Below the pieces are notes generated by a model that searched no databases, was not told the DNA's origin, and saw only the letters and a list, made by a program, of their open reading frames with translations. Below, one piece after another: positions 10,155 through 19,079 of a DNA stretch of 34,530 nucleotides (position 1 is its first letter; each line of letters opens with the position of its first letter). The position numbers and the translations under genes were made by a program. The DNA is from Pseudomonadota bacterium (lineage in GTDB: Bacteria > Myxococcota_A > Polyangia > Polyangiales > JAFGIB01): positions 1 through 34,530 of the forward strand of contig JADGRE010000037.1 in assembly GCA_017881185.1 (NCBI GenBank), in the 5' to 3' direction.

Positions 10155-11183
10155 ATGCAACCTGGTGCGACAACAGAGCGCCTCGAGGTCGCGGTACTCG
10201 GTGCCGGCTCGTGGGGCACCGCCATTGCCAAGCTATTCGCCGACCGCGGCCACAGCGTGCGGTTGTGGGCGCGGCGCGGTGAGCTGGCGCACGCCATCGA
10301 GGCGCACGCCGAGAACGCCTCGTATCTGCCGGGGCATCGCTTGCCCGCGACGCTCCACGCGACCAGTCAGCTGCAACGCGCACTGAGTGGCGCGCAGGTC
10401 GTGTACTTCGTCGTGCCCTCCCATGGGCTGCGCGAAGTGGTGCAAGAGGCGATCCCGTATCTGCCCGAGCAAGGTCCGCTCGTCAGCGCCACCAAAGGCA
10501 TCGAGAATGGGTCGCTCTTGCTGATGACGCAGGTGCTCGAAGAGGTGCTGCCCGAGCGCATGCGGCGCCGCGTCTGCGCTGCAGGTGGGCCGAGCTTCGC
10601 GCACGAAGTGGCAGCGGGCTTGCCGGCGGCGCTGTGCATGGCCGGTGCCGACCGCGCGCTCACCCAGCAGGCGCGCGATCAACTCGCTGGCGATCGCACC
10701 CGCGTCTACGACACCGAAGATGTCATCGGTGTCGAGGTCGGCGGCGCGCTCAAGAACGTGATGGCGATCGCGGCCGGCGCGTCGGATGGCTTCGGCTTCG
10801 GCCACAACGCGCGCGCGGCGTTGATCACGCGCGGACTCGCCGAGATGGCGCGCCTGGCCACGCACCTGGGCGCCAATCCACTTACGCTCTCGGGGCTCTC
10901 GGGGCTTGGTGACTTGGTGCTCACCTGCACCGGCGATCTGTCCCGCAATCGTCGCGTCGGCATGGAGCTGGCGCGCGGACGCTCGCTGCAAGCCGTGCTC
11001 GGCGACATGCACATGGTGGCGGAGGGCGTGCGCACGGCGAAAAGCGCCTACGAATTGGCGCGGCGGGAAGGCATCGACATGCCGATCACCACCGAGGTCT
11101 ACCGCGCGCTGTACGAGGGGAAGGCCCCGCTCGACGCGGTCGTTTCGCTGATGAGTCGGTCGTCGCGGCACGAACGCGACTGA
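10155..11183 (+). CDS. gpsA: NAD(P)-dependent glycerol-3-phosphate dehydrogenase
   Basis: Reduces dihydroxyacetone phosphate to sn-glycerol 3-phosphate, the backbone of phospholipids; cytoplasmic. At 342 residues it is the usual length. The Rossmann loop is GAGSWG (16-21). Other signatures are SATKGIE (Lys114), GGPSFAHEVA (144-153), GGALKNVMAIAAG with catalytic Lys200, and LSGLGDLVLTC followed by SRNRRVG, the conserved substrate region. The ATG at 10155 lies 29 bp after the lon stop without a clear Shine-Dalgarno sequence, so readthrough from lon is likely. The first 10 residues before the Rossmann strand are not conserved, so a slightly different start is possible. Confidence 0.95.
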   Translation: MQPGATTERLEVAVLGAGSWGTAIAKLFADRGHSVRLWARRGELAHAIEAHAENASYLPGHRLPATLHATSQLQRALSGAQVVYFVVPSHGLREVVQEAIPYLPEQGPLVSATKGIENGSLLLMTQVLEEVLPERMRRRVCAAGGPSFAHEVAAGLPAALCMAGADRALTQQARDQLAGDRTRVYDTEDVIGVEVGGALKNVMAIAAGASDGFGFGHNARAALITRGLAEMARLATHLGANPLTLSGLSGLGDLVLTCTGDLSRNRRVGMELARGRSLQAVLGDMHMVAEGVRTAKSAYELARREGIDMPITTEVYRALYEGKAPLDAVVSLMSRSSRHERD

Positions 11184-11290
11184 CGCTGGGGCGCGCCACA
11201 GGCGAATGATTGGCAGCGCTGGCTCAGCGTGCACCGTGCAATTGCTGGGTTTTCCGGCTTTCCCGCAGCGGGCTGCCACGGTGCGCGCCA

Positions 11291-11299
11291 CCCCCCCCC
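11291..11299 (+). repeat. Poly-C tract (C9) upstream of the histidine kinase gene
   Basis: Nine consecutive C residues lie 19 nt before the GTG start codon, immediately before a TAAGCT -10-like hexamer. Homopolymers of this length can vary by replication slippage and here would change promoter spacing. Confidence 0.8.
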
Positions 11300-11303
11300 G
11301 TGT

Positions 11304-11309
11304 TAAGCT
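11304..11309 (+). promoter_or_regulatory. -10-like TAAGCT, probable leaderless start of the histidine kinase gene
   Basis: TAAGCT ends 9 nt before the GTG at 11319 and no Shine-Dalgarno sequence is present. No -35 hexamer is recognisable, since that position is occupied by GC-rich sequence and the C9 tract. Confidence 0.35.
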
Positions 11310-11318
11310 CGCGGCGCC

Positions 11319-12960
11319 GTGGACGAAAGCCGCTTCAAGTTGGTGTACCGGTGGCTCTTGCCCGCGATCGCGGTCGCGACTTGCGTGCTCGGCTACTACA
11401 CCTACCTGACGGCAGCCCAGTTCCAGCGCCTGGGCGAGCAGTCGCTGGCGGAGTCGAGCCTCGTGCTGGTGCGCGAGCGCGTCAACCGCCTCGAGCAGAC
11501 CATCATCGCCGCCGACAACCAGGTCTTCGGCGCGGTCGATCTCGACACGCCTGCCGAGGCCTTCGGGCAGTGGCGCCTGCGCGCCGAAGAGCTCTCCCCG
11601 AGCGTGCGCGCCGCACTCGTGCTCGACGTGCAACGTCACGTGGTGGATGCCGAAGCGCGCACCAGCGAGCGCGACGAGCAGAAATTCATGCGCGTGTTCC
11701 TGCGACAGGTGGTGCCCGACCTGAAGCTGGAATCGCTGCCCTACAACGTGCTCAACCACCTGCACCGCAGCTACGAAGGCCGGTCATACCTGATCTCGTA
11801 CGAGGCCGTGCGCTATCACGGCCGCCGCTACTATCTGGCCGCGCACCACGACACCGGCTACCTGATCCGCACCGTGTTCCCGCAGCTGTTCCGCAGCGAG
11901 ACCGGCAAGGAGTGGCACAACGTCGTCGACGAGGACAACCGCCGCATCTACGGGCCGAACCTCGCGAGCGCCGGTGACTACGTCGTGGGCTTGCGTTTCC
12001 CGACCACGCTGTACGCGTGGCGTCTGCAAGTCGCGCCAAAGACCGCGCCCTTGCTCAACGCCAAGGGCCAGACCAGTCGCTTCAACCAGGCGGCGCTGAT
12101 CGCGCTCTCACTCGCGGTCATCTTGATCGCCGTCGGCTTCATCTTGTACGCCACCGACAAAGAGCGCCGGCTGTCGCGGCTGAAGAGCGACTTCATCGCC
12201 AACGTATCGCACGAGCTCAAGACGCCGCTGTCGGTCATCAAGATGTTCGGGGAGATGCTGCTCACCAAGCGCGTGCGCGACGAAGCCAAACGGCAAGAGT
12301 ACCTGGAGATCATCTGCAGCGAGAGCGAGCGCCTGTCGAGCTTGATCGAGAACGTGCTCGACTTCGCGGCGCTGGAACGCGGCAAGCGCACCTACGAGTT
12401 GCGCGAGGCCGACCTCGGCGACGTCGTACAGCGCGCCATCGAGACCTTCCACTACCGTTTCGAGCGCGAAGGCGCCGAAGTACGCTTGTCGCGGCTCGGC
12501 GAGGCCGCACACGCGCGCGCCGACGAACAAGCCATCACACTGGCGGTCATCAACCTGCTCGACAACGCCGTGAAGTACGCCTCCGGCAGCACGGTCGAGG
12601 TGACGGTCGAGACGCTCGCCGACAACATCGAGATCCGCGTGCGCGATCATGGTGCGGGTATCCCACCTGCCGACCTAGAGCGTGTGTTCGAGCGCTTCTA
12701 TCGTAGCCAGACGGGCGCGCACACCCGTGGCTCGGGCATCGGCCTCGCGCTGGTCAAGCACATCGCGCAGGCGCACCACGGCTACGCGCGTGCCGACAAC
12801 GCGCCAGGCGGTGGAGCCGTGGTGACGCTGAGCATCCCCCGTCGCGATCCAACGCAGCGCGGCGATCGCGCCTGGGCCGAGCGCGCGCGGCAGCAAACGC
12901 CACCTGCGGCCGCAAGGGCCGCAATTGACAGCCCAGACCCCACTGATATCGTGGCCCCGC

Positions 12961-12968
<8 letters not shown>
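11319..12968 (+). CDS. Membrane-bound sensor histidine kinase
   Basis: 549-residue sensor kinase. Transmembrane helices at about 13-32 and 257-279 bracket a periplasmic sensor region of about 220 residues with no recognised ligand motif. After a short juxtamembrane stretch the DHp domain shows DFIANVSHELKTPLS with phospho-acceptor His298. The ATPase domain has an N box NLLDNAVKY (412-420), G1 DHGAG (443-447), F box FERF (457-460) and G2 GSGIGL (471-476), all intact. The remaining 45 residues are Ala/Pro/Arg-rich. The start is a GTG at 11319, chosen because it gives a normal N-terminus before helix 1. Its stop overlaps the start of the response regulator gene by 8 nt, so the two should form a cognate pair. 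The stimulus is unknown. Confidence 0.92.
12925..12952 (+). promoter_or_regulatory. Internal promoter of the response regulator gene (TTGACA-16-TATCGT)
   Basis: A perfect TTGACA (12925-12930) and TATCGT (12947-12952) separated by 16 nt lie within the last codons of the kinase gene. The ATG of the regulator gene follows 8 nt after the -10, so its transcript would be leaderless. This would let the regulator be made without the kinase. Confidence 0.5.
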
Positions 12969-13665
<697 letters not shown>

Positions 13666-13681
13666 AGGCGAAGAACGACCC

Positions 13682-14167
13682 ATGCGAACCACCAGAAAGC
13701 CGTCAGCTGCCATCATCGGGCGTCGCGTCGGCGCGGCGGTGTTCTGGCTGATGGCAGTGTTCGTGATCGGCGCCTCGACGCGCTCGGTGGTGAGCGCGCT
13801 GTATGGCAAACCAGAGCCTGCCAGTGCCAGCGCAAGCGCAAGCGACGAGCTGCGCTGTGCCCAGGGGCTGCGAGAGCTGTCGCGTGTGCTGCACGACCAG
13901 GCCGCAGCCGAGCTGCGCCTGCCACGCGATCGCTCCCGCATGGCGCACTGGCTTGCCGCGTGGGATCGCCGCTACGTCGCGCTCGAACAGCCGTGCGCAT
14001 CTCTGTCCAGCACGCGCCGCGACTTGTTCAAGCTGCGCGAGCACATCGAAGCGCTGTTGCACCAGCACGAGCGCGAAGGCCTTCCGTTGACCGAAAGCAT
14101 CGAACGCGCACTCGATCGAGTGTCGCCCACTGCGGACGGGTCAGCACACACCCCCAAAGAGACCTGA
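13682..14167 (+). CDS. Small membrane-anchored protein of unknown function
   Basis: 161 residues, not recognised. A basic N-terminus leads into one transmembrane helix (about 16-35). A Ser/Ala run follows, then a predicted helical, charged domain (about 54-145) containing Cys at positions flanking the first helices (in ELRCAQG and EQPCASL), which could form a disulfide if the domain is periplasmic. It starts 16 nt after the regulator gene and ends 1 nt before the helicase ATG, so it sits in the same transcription unit and is probably cotranslated with the helicase gene. Codon usage looks like the neighbours, supporting a real gene. Confidence 0.7.
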   Translation: MRTTRKPSAAIIGRRVGAAVFWLMAVFVIGASTRSVVSALYGKPEPASASASASDELRCAQGLRELSRVLHDQAAAELRLPRDRSRMAHWLAAWDRRYVALEQPCASLSSTRRDLFKLREHIEALLHQHEREGLPLTESIERALDRVSPTADGSAHTPKET

Positions 14168-14168
14168 C

Positions 14169-16178
14169 ATGAATACCTTGGAAACGTCCGTAACCACTGG
14201 CACCGCTGGCACCGCCAGCACCCCAAGCGCCCCGAGCGAAGCTTCGGGCTTTGCAGCGATGAACCTCAGTCAAGACGTGCTGCGCGCACTCGACGACATC
14301 GGTTACACCACGCCCACGCCGGTTCAAGAAGCCACCTACCCGCTGGCCATCGACGGCCGCGACATCATCGTGCAAGCGCGCACGGGCACGGGCAAGACAG
14401 CTGCCTTTGGCATTCCGCTGGTCGACAAGATCGTCAACCGCGAGCCGTACGTGCAGGCACTGGTGCTTGCACCGACGCGCGAGCTCGCGTTGCAGAGCCA
14501 GCGTGAGATCGCACGCCTGGGTGCGCACCGTGGCATGAGCACCGTCGCCGTGTACGGCGGCGCGCCCATGGGCAAGCAGGTCGACGATCTCAAGGGCGGC
14601 GCACAGATTGTCTCCGGCACCCCGGGCCGCGTGCTCGATCACCTCAAACGCGGCACGCTCGACGCCTCGCGCTTGCGCGTGCTGGTGCTCGACGAAATGG
14701 ACGAGATGCTGTCGATGGGCTTCGCCAAGGAGCTCAACGCCATCCTCGACTTCCTGCCGGAGCCGACCCGCAGGCAGACGATGTGCTTCTCTGCCACCGT
14801 CGATGGCGAAGTTCGCCGCCACGCGCAGCGCCACATGAACAACCCGCAGATGGTCTCGCTCTCCAGCGACGCCATCGGCGTCGCGCAGATCAGCCACCAC
14901 GTGTACATGGTGAGCGGCGCCGATCGCGCGGGAGATCTGGTGCGCATCCTGGAGGTCGAGGACCCCGAGAGCGCCCTCATTTTCTGCAACATGCGCTCCG
15001 AGACCGAGCGCGTGGCGGGGAGTCTGAAGCAAGCTGGCTTCAACGCTGACTGGCTGAACGGCGACCTGCCGCAGCGCGACCGCGAGCGCATCATGGCGGA
15101 CACACGCGAAGGCCGGCTGCGCTACCTCGTCGCCACCGACGTCGCAGCGCGTGGCATCGACATCTCGCACCTCACGCACGTCATCAACTACACCTTCCCG
15201 GAGTCGGCGGCCGTATACGTGCACCGCACCGGTCGCACCGGCCGCGCGGGTCGCACGGGCTGCGCGATCTCGCTGGTCAGCCCCGACGAGCTCGGGCGGC
15301 TCTATTACTTGCGCCTCGAATACAAGATCACCCCGGTGGAACGCAGCCTGCCGACGCAGGGCGAGCTGAAGACGCGGCAAGAGATCGATCGCGTCGCGAT
15401 GCTCGAGAGCGCGTTCACACACACGCCGAGCGCAGCAGATCTGGCGATCGCGCGCCGACTGCTCACGCACCCTGCAGCCGACCAGATTCTGGCCGGCATG
15501 CTGCACACCTTCCTCGGAACCCACGACGAGGTCGACGAAGAAGCAGCGGCCGCACGCCGCTCGCGCAGACCGACCGCGATGGCGCCGGCGCCCGAGCTGA
15601 CCAGCGAGCCCGACCCGGCGCCGCGGCACGGACCACCACCGCGCCGTGGTCGACCCGATGGCGATCGCGACGCCGCGCGTGCGCGGCCCACGCGCGAAAC
15701 CCGGCTGCGCGACGCACTGCCACACGAGCAGCAGCTACGCGAACAGCAACCGCGCGAGCAACGTGATCGTGAGCAACGCGATCGTGAACAGCGTGCTCGT
15801 GAACAACGGCCACCGAACGACCGCGTGACGGCCCGGCCCGCGCCGCAGCCGACGGCGGCTGCCGAGCAGGAGCGCAGCCACGAGCCGAACACCAGCGAGG
15901 ATTCCGCGCACGACGAGAGCAACGCAGCACGCCTGTCGGGCATCCTCTACTTGAACGTCGGCAAGCGCGACGGAGTACGCGTCGGAGAGATCGCCCGCTT
16001 GGTCCGAGAGAGCTGCCAGCTGGAACGCGAACAAGTCGGACGCATCCGCGTGCGCGATCGCTACACCTTCGTGGACGTGCCAGAAGAACGCCTCGACGCG
16101 ATCATCGAGAAGCTCAAGGGCCAGCAGCTGAACGACCGCGAGCTGGCGCCCGAGCGCGCCAAGGCTGCGCGCAACTGA
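14169..16178 (+). CDS. DEAD-box RNA helicase with DbpA-type RNA-binding domain
   Basis: ATP-dependent RNA helicase of 669 residues, resembling DeaD/CsdA, for ribosome assembly or mRNA decay. Motifs in order: a Q motif around 28-53, motif I ARTGTGKT (70-77), APTREL (101-106), TPGR (151-154), motif II reading DEMD (175-178) instead of DEAD, SAT (208-210), ARGID (327-331) and HRTGRTGR (352-359). Residues about 430-585 form a low-complexity Arg/Glu/Gln/Pro linker holding a five-residue repeat. The C-terminal 75 residues (about 586-660) match the DbpA RNA-binding fold, with LYLNVGKRDG at the start and YTFVDVPEE near the end. The gene starts 1 nt after the preceding stop. The third DEAD-box residue being Met keeps both acidic residues, so activity is likely retained. 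Confidence 0.93.
   Translation: MNTLETSVTTGTAGTASTPSAPSEASGFAAMNLSQDVLRALDDIGYTTPTPVQEATYPLAIDGRDIIVQARTGTGKTAAFGIPLVDKIVNREPYVQALVLAPTRELALQSQREIARLGAHRGMSTVAVYGGAPMGKQVDDLKGGAQIVSGTPGRVLDHLKRGTLDASRLRVLVLDEMDEMLSMGFAKELNAILDFLPEPTRRQTMCFSATVDGEVRRHAQRHMNNPQMVSLSSDAIGVAQISHHVYMVSGADRAGDLVRILEVEDPESALIFCNMRSETERVAGSLKQAGFNADWLNGDLPQRDRERIMADTREGRLRYLVATDVAARGIDISHLTHVINYTFPESAAVYVHRTGRTGRAGRTGCAISLVSPDELGRLYYLRLEYKITPVERSLPTQGELKTRQEIDRVAMLESAFTHTPSAADLAIARRLLTHPAADQILAGMLHTFLGTHDEVDEEAAAARRSRRPTAMAPAPELTSEPDPAPRHGPPPRRGRPDGDRDAARARPTRETRLRDALPHEQQLREQQPREQRDREQRDREQRAREQRPPNDRVTARPAPQPTAAAEQERSHEPNTSEDSAHDESNAARLSGILYLNVGKRDGVRVGEIARLVRESCQLEREQVGRIRVRDRYTFVDVPEERLDAIIEKLKGQQLNDRELAPERAKAARN
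15747..15806 (+). repeat. In-frame 15-nt tandem repeat (4 copies) in the helicase gene
   Basis: Four 15-nt units encode QPREQ, RDREQ, RDREQ and RAREQ, preceded by a partial unit LREQ. The units differ mainly at wobble positions and lie in the linker between the helicase core and the RNA-binding domain. Arg/Glu-rich repeats of this kind may bind RNA or promote phase separation; this is inference. Confidence 0.8.
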
Positions 16179-16189
16179 GGGGGCCGGCC

Positions 16190-16969
16190 ATGCACGCGCG
16201 ACAAGCTGCCGCTCCGAACGCGCTGGGCCTGGGCCACGCCAAGCGCGGGCTTGCGCTGCTCGCCAGTACGATACTGCTCACGGCGCTGTGCGCTTGCTCC
16301 AAGCGCCAGCCGGTAGGGTCAGCGCCGCCGCGGCCACGAGGCATCGGCGGCCCTGTGGCCGTCGAACCGGGTGCAGCGCCAAGCGAAGCGGTGCCAGTTG
16401 CGCCCGAGCGCGAGCCGCTGCTGCCGCTCGCAGACTTGCCGCCAGGCCCCGCGACCAAGCCCAAGCCGGACGCCGGCAAGCGTGACTTCGAGCGCGAGCT
16501 GACCGCAGGGATGGGCATGCCGATCCAGTGTCTCAAGCCACGCAAGACCGACGAAGCGCCCGCGCAGATCCCCATCTTCGTGACGGTGATGGTCATGCCG
16601 AGTGGCGCCGTCAGCCGCAGCGAAGTCAGCGGCAGCGGCTTGGACGGCGACGAGCTCGCCTGCATCCGCAGCCTCGCCGAACGCGTGTCGTTCCCGCCGC
16701 CGATCGAAGACGCCCCGTTCGCAGTTCACGCGACGATCAAGCTGCAACAGCAGGCTCAACCGAAGGCCGCACCGACCGCAGCTGCCGTCGACGAGCCGAA
16801 GCCGCTGGACACCGAACACCCCGCAGCGCCGGCTGCCGAATACCAGCCGGCAGCGCCCGCTCAGTACAAAGAAGTCCCCGGGGAGCAACCTGCAGCGGCC
16901 CCACCGGCGCAGTACCACGAAGCGGCGCCAACCCCGTACCCGGAAGCACCGCCCACGCCCCCGCAGTGA
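16190..16969 (+). CDS. Putative lipoprotein with TonB/AgmX-like domain
   Basis: 259 residues, probably an exported lipoprotein. The signal segment spans about 18-36 with a lipobox-like LCAC (lipidated Cys36, though Cys34 is also near). A Pro-rich linker precedes a compact domain at about 100-187 with a Cys pair (Cys114, Cys158), a VTVMVMPSGAV strand-turn-strand and a CIRSL helix ending in VSFPPP. The same pattern recurs at the C-terminus of the next gene (Cys589, Cys630), so the two share a domain family that resembles the AgmX/PglI and TonB C-terminal fold. The tail (about 188-259) is Pro/Ala-rich with spaced QYKE, QYHE and PYPE motifs. A strong GAGGGGG at 16177-16183 fixes the start. It follows the helicase gene by 11 bp. 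Confidence 0.75.
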   Translation: MHARQAAAPNALGLGHAKRGLALLASTILLTALCACSKRQPVGSAPPRPRGIGGPVAVEPGAAPSEAVPVAPEREPLLPLADLPPGPATKPKPDAGKRDFERELTAGMGMPIQCLKPRKTDEAPAQIPIFVTVMVMPSGAVSRSEVSGSGLDGDELACIRSLAERVSFPPPIEDAPFAVHATIKLQQQAQPKAAPTAAAVDEPKPLDTEHPAAPAAEYQPAAPAQYKEVPGEQPAAAPPAQYHEAAPTPYPEAPPTPPQ

Positions 16970-17058
16970 TACGGCGCGTGCGACGACTGCGTGTCTGCGC
17001 GTGTCCTACCTGTTCGCCATCCGAACGCCTCCGCGTCTTTGCCATGCGGCCGCGCAGC

Positions 17059-17088
17059 TTGAATCTGCGGCCCGCCCTCCATTACCCT
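17059..17088 (+). promoter_or_regulatory. Candidate promoter of the pseudokinase gene (TTGAAT-18-TACCCT)
   Basis: TTGAAT (17059-17064) and TACCCT (17083-17088) are 18 nt apart in the 129-bp gap before the gene. The ATG follows 10 nt after the -10 with no Shine-Dalgarno sequence, so a leaderless or very short leader is likely. Confidence 0.4.
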
Positions 17089-17098
17089 TGGCGCTCTG

Positions 17099-19072
17099 AT
17101 GTCCGCAAACGTGCCCGTAACACCCAGTCAGGCTCCGGGCGCGATGGTCGATGGCACGCTGATCGGCGGCCGCTTCCAGCTCGAGGGCGCCCCCATCGCC
17201 GATGCCGTAGGGCAGACCTTCCCGGCCCGCGATCAGAAGACCAAGAAGCCCATCGCCATCTACGTGCTGTCTGCCGACTTCGCGAGCGACAAGCCCGCCT
17301 ACGAGGCGTTTCGCGACGAGGTGCGCAACGCCGCCAAGCTCAAGCACCGCAGCCTGTGCGCCATCTACGGCGTCGGTACGCACGCCGGACAACACCACTT
17401 CGTGGCGCGCGAATGGGTGCAAGGCCATAGCCTCGCCGAGCTGGTTGCCGAGCGTCGGCAACAAGCCCAACCGCTTTCGGTGCGTGGTGTGTTCAACGTG
17501 GTCGCGCACGTCTGCAAGGCGCTGAGCGCGATGCACGAGCAACAGTGCTGTCATGGCGCAGTGCGCCCGTCGGTGGTTTGGGTCACACGCAGCGGACGCG
17601 TCAAGCTCGGCGACTTGGGCGTCGGCCTCGCCGTGGTGAAGGCGCGTAAGTGGCCACTCTTGCCTGCCGAAGAGCAGGCTTTTCTAGCGCCCGAAGTCAA
17701 AGCGTTCGGCACGCCCGACACCCGCACCGACGTGTTCGGTGTCGGCGCTCTCTTGTATGTGCTGCTCACGGGGCGCTCGCCCATCGAAGAGTTCGTCGCG
17801 CCCTCGCAAGTGCACCCGGAAGCCACTGCCGAGCTCGATGCAGTGCTCTTGCGCTGCTTGGCGTACGACCCTGCGCAGCGCTACGCCAGCCCCGCCGACG
17901 TAGTGCAGGCGCTCTTGCCGCTGGCTGCCCACTCGCCCGAGCCGCAGGGCATCGACATCGACTTCGGTGGCAACGTCGAGATCGACGTCGACATCGCCGT
18001 GTCCATCGCACCCGCCGCACCCGCAGCGCAGGCCGTCGTACTGCCGCAGGACGCGCGCGTGTCACCTGCACCGGGCCTGCCTGCGCGGCCCGTGTTCAAA
18101 CAAACCGCCGCGAGCCCAGCGCGACCGCGCATGCCGTCGCCGGTCGCGCCCATGGCCGCAGCCAGGCCCGCGGCTGCAGCGGCGCCGGCGCGGGCCATTG
18201 AGCACGGCGTCGACATCGCCGAGCTCACCGCCCGTCTGACCAAGAACGACGCTCCCCGTTGGATCGCCGTCAAGGAAGGCATGGACCACGGTCCGTTCAC
18301 GGCGCGCGAGCTGATCAAGCTCATCGTCGACGGCGACGTGCTCGAGCAACACGGTTTGCTCAACATGTCGACCAACGAGCGCAAGAACGTGGGTGAGTAC
18401 CCCGACTTCGCCGAGTTCGTGCATCAGTACAAGATCCGCAAAGAGGAAAAAGCGCACGCGCACGCGCTCGAGAAGTCCACGAAGGTGGAGAAGCGCTCGA
18501 CCGCGGCGAAGCTCGTGGTGCTGTTGGCGTCGATCGGCGCGATCCTGCTGGTGGGCGGCGGCTACCTGATGAGCCGGCACGCTGCCAAAGAGCGGGAGCA
18601 GAAAGCCGAGACCGACCTGGCCGCGCTCTACGAAAGCGGCCAGGTGAAGATCACGGGCACCGCCGGCATCTTGCAGCACGTGGCGCGTGCTGGCGGTGGC
18701 GGACACCGCAGCGGCAGCAGCGGCGGTGGCTTCAGCTCGTACGAAGACGCCATGAACCAAGCCATGGAGCTGGGCGATGCCACCAAGGGCGGCGGCGAGC
18801 GGCAGCTCAGCAGCGCCGACGTCGCAGGTGTCATGAACCGGGACCTCAACCGCATGTTCAGCTGCGTCGGCGAAGAGTTGCGACGCGGCGGCAAGCTGAA
18901 CAAAGTCACCATCGATCTCGCGATCCTGGGTAGCGGTCACGTCGCGGGCGCCAGCGTGAGTGCCGGCAGCCCTGCGTTCCAGCGCTGCATCACCGCCAAG
19001 GTCCAGCAGGTGGGCTTTCCGTCGTTCCCCGCGCCGCGCATGGGCGCCCGGTACAGCTTCAACGTGGACTGA
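17099..19072 (+). CDS. Pseudokinase - GYF-like - transmembrane - TonB/AgmX-like protein
   Basis: 657-residue protein with four parts. Residues 20-275 have a serine/threonine kinase fold, but the VAIK Lys is Tyr (IAIY, 52-55), the HRD loop reads HGA (152-154) and its Asn region is RPSVV. The DFG-like DLG (172-174), APE (197-199) and the helix F Asp211 are kept, so it is very probably a pseudokinase. After a Pro/Ala linker, residues 385-445 resemble a GYF_2 module (Trp388 and GPFTARELIKLI). One transmembrane helix lies at about 470-491. Beyond it, a Gly/Ser spacer leads to a TonB/AgmX-like domain (about 575-657) with Cys589 and Cys630. By orientation the kinase-like part is cytoplasmic and the Cys domain periplasmic. 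GYF-TM-TonB order recalls gliding-motility GltJ/AgmX of Myxococcus, with a pseudokinase in place of its zinc-ribbon head. No Shine-Dalgarno sequence precedes the ATG. Confidence 0.85.
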   Translation: MSANVPVTPSQAPGAMVDGTLIGGRFQLEGAPIADAVGQTFPARDQKTKKPIAIYVLSADFASDKPAYEAFRDEVRNAAKLKHRSLCAIYGVGTHAGQHHFVAREWVQGHSLAELVAERRQQAQPLSVRGVFNVVAHVCKALSAMHEQQCCHGAVRPSVVWVTRSGRVKLGDLGVGLAVVKARKWPLLPAEEQAFLAPEVKAFGTPDTRTDVFGVGALLYVLLTGRSPIEEFVAPSQVHPEATAELDAVLLRCLAYDPAQRYASPADVVQALLPLAAHSPEPQGIDIDFGGNVEIDVDIAVSIAPAAPAAQAVVLPQDARVSPAPGLPARPVFKQTAASPARPRMPSPVAPMAAARPAAAAAPARAIEHGVDIAELTARLTKNDAPRWIAVKEGMDHGPFTARELIKLIVDGDVLEQHGLLNMSTNERKNVGEYPDFAEFVHQYKIRKEEKAHAHALEKSTKVEKRSTAAKLVVLLASIGAILLVGGGYLMSRHAAKEREQKAETDLAALYESGQVKITGTAGILQHVARAGGGGHRSGSSGGGFSSYEDAMNQAMELGDATKGGGERQLSSADVAGVMNRDLNRMFSCVGEELRRGGKLNKVTIDLAILGSGHVAGASVSAGSPAFQRCITAKVQQVGFPSFPAPRMGARYSFNVD

Positions 19073-19079
19073 GCGCGTC

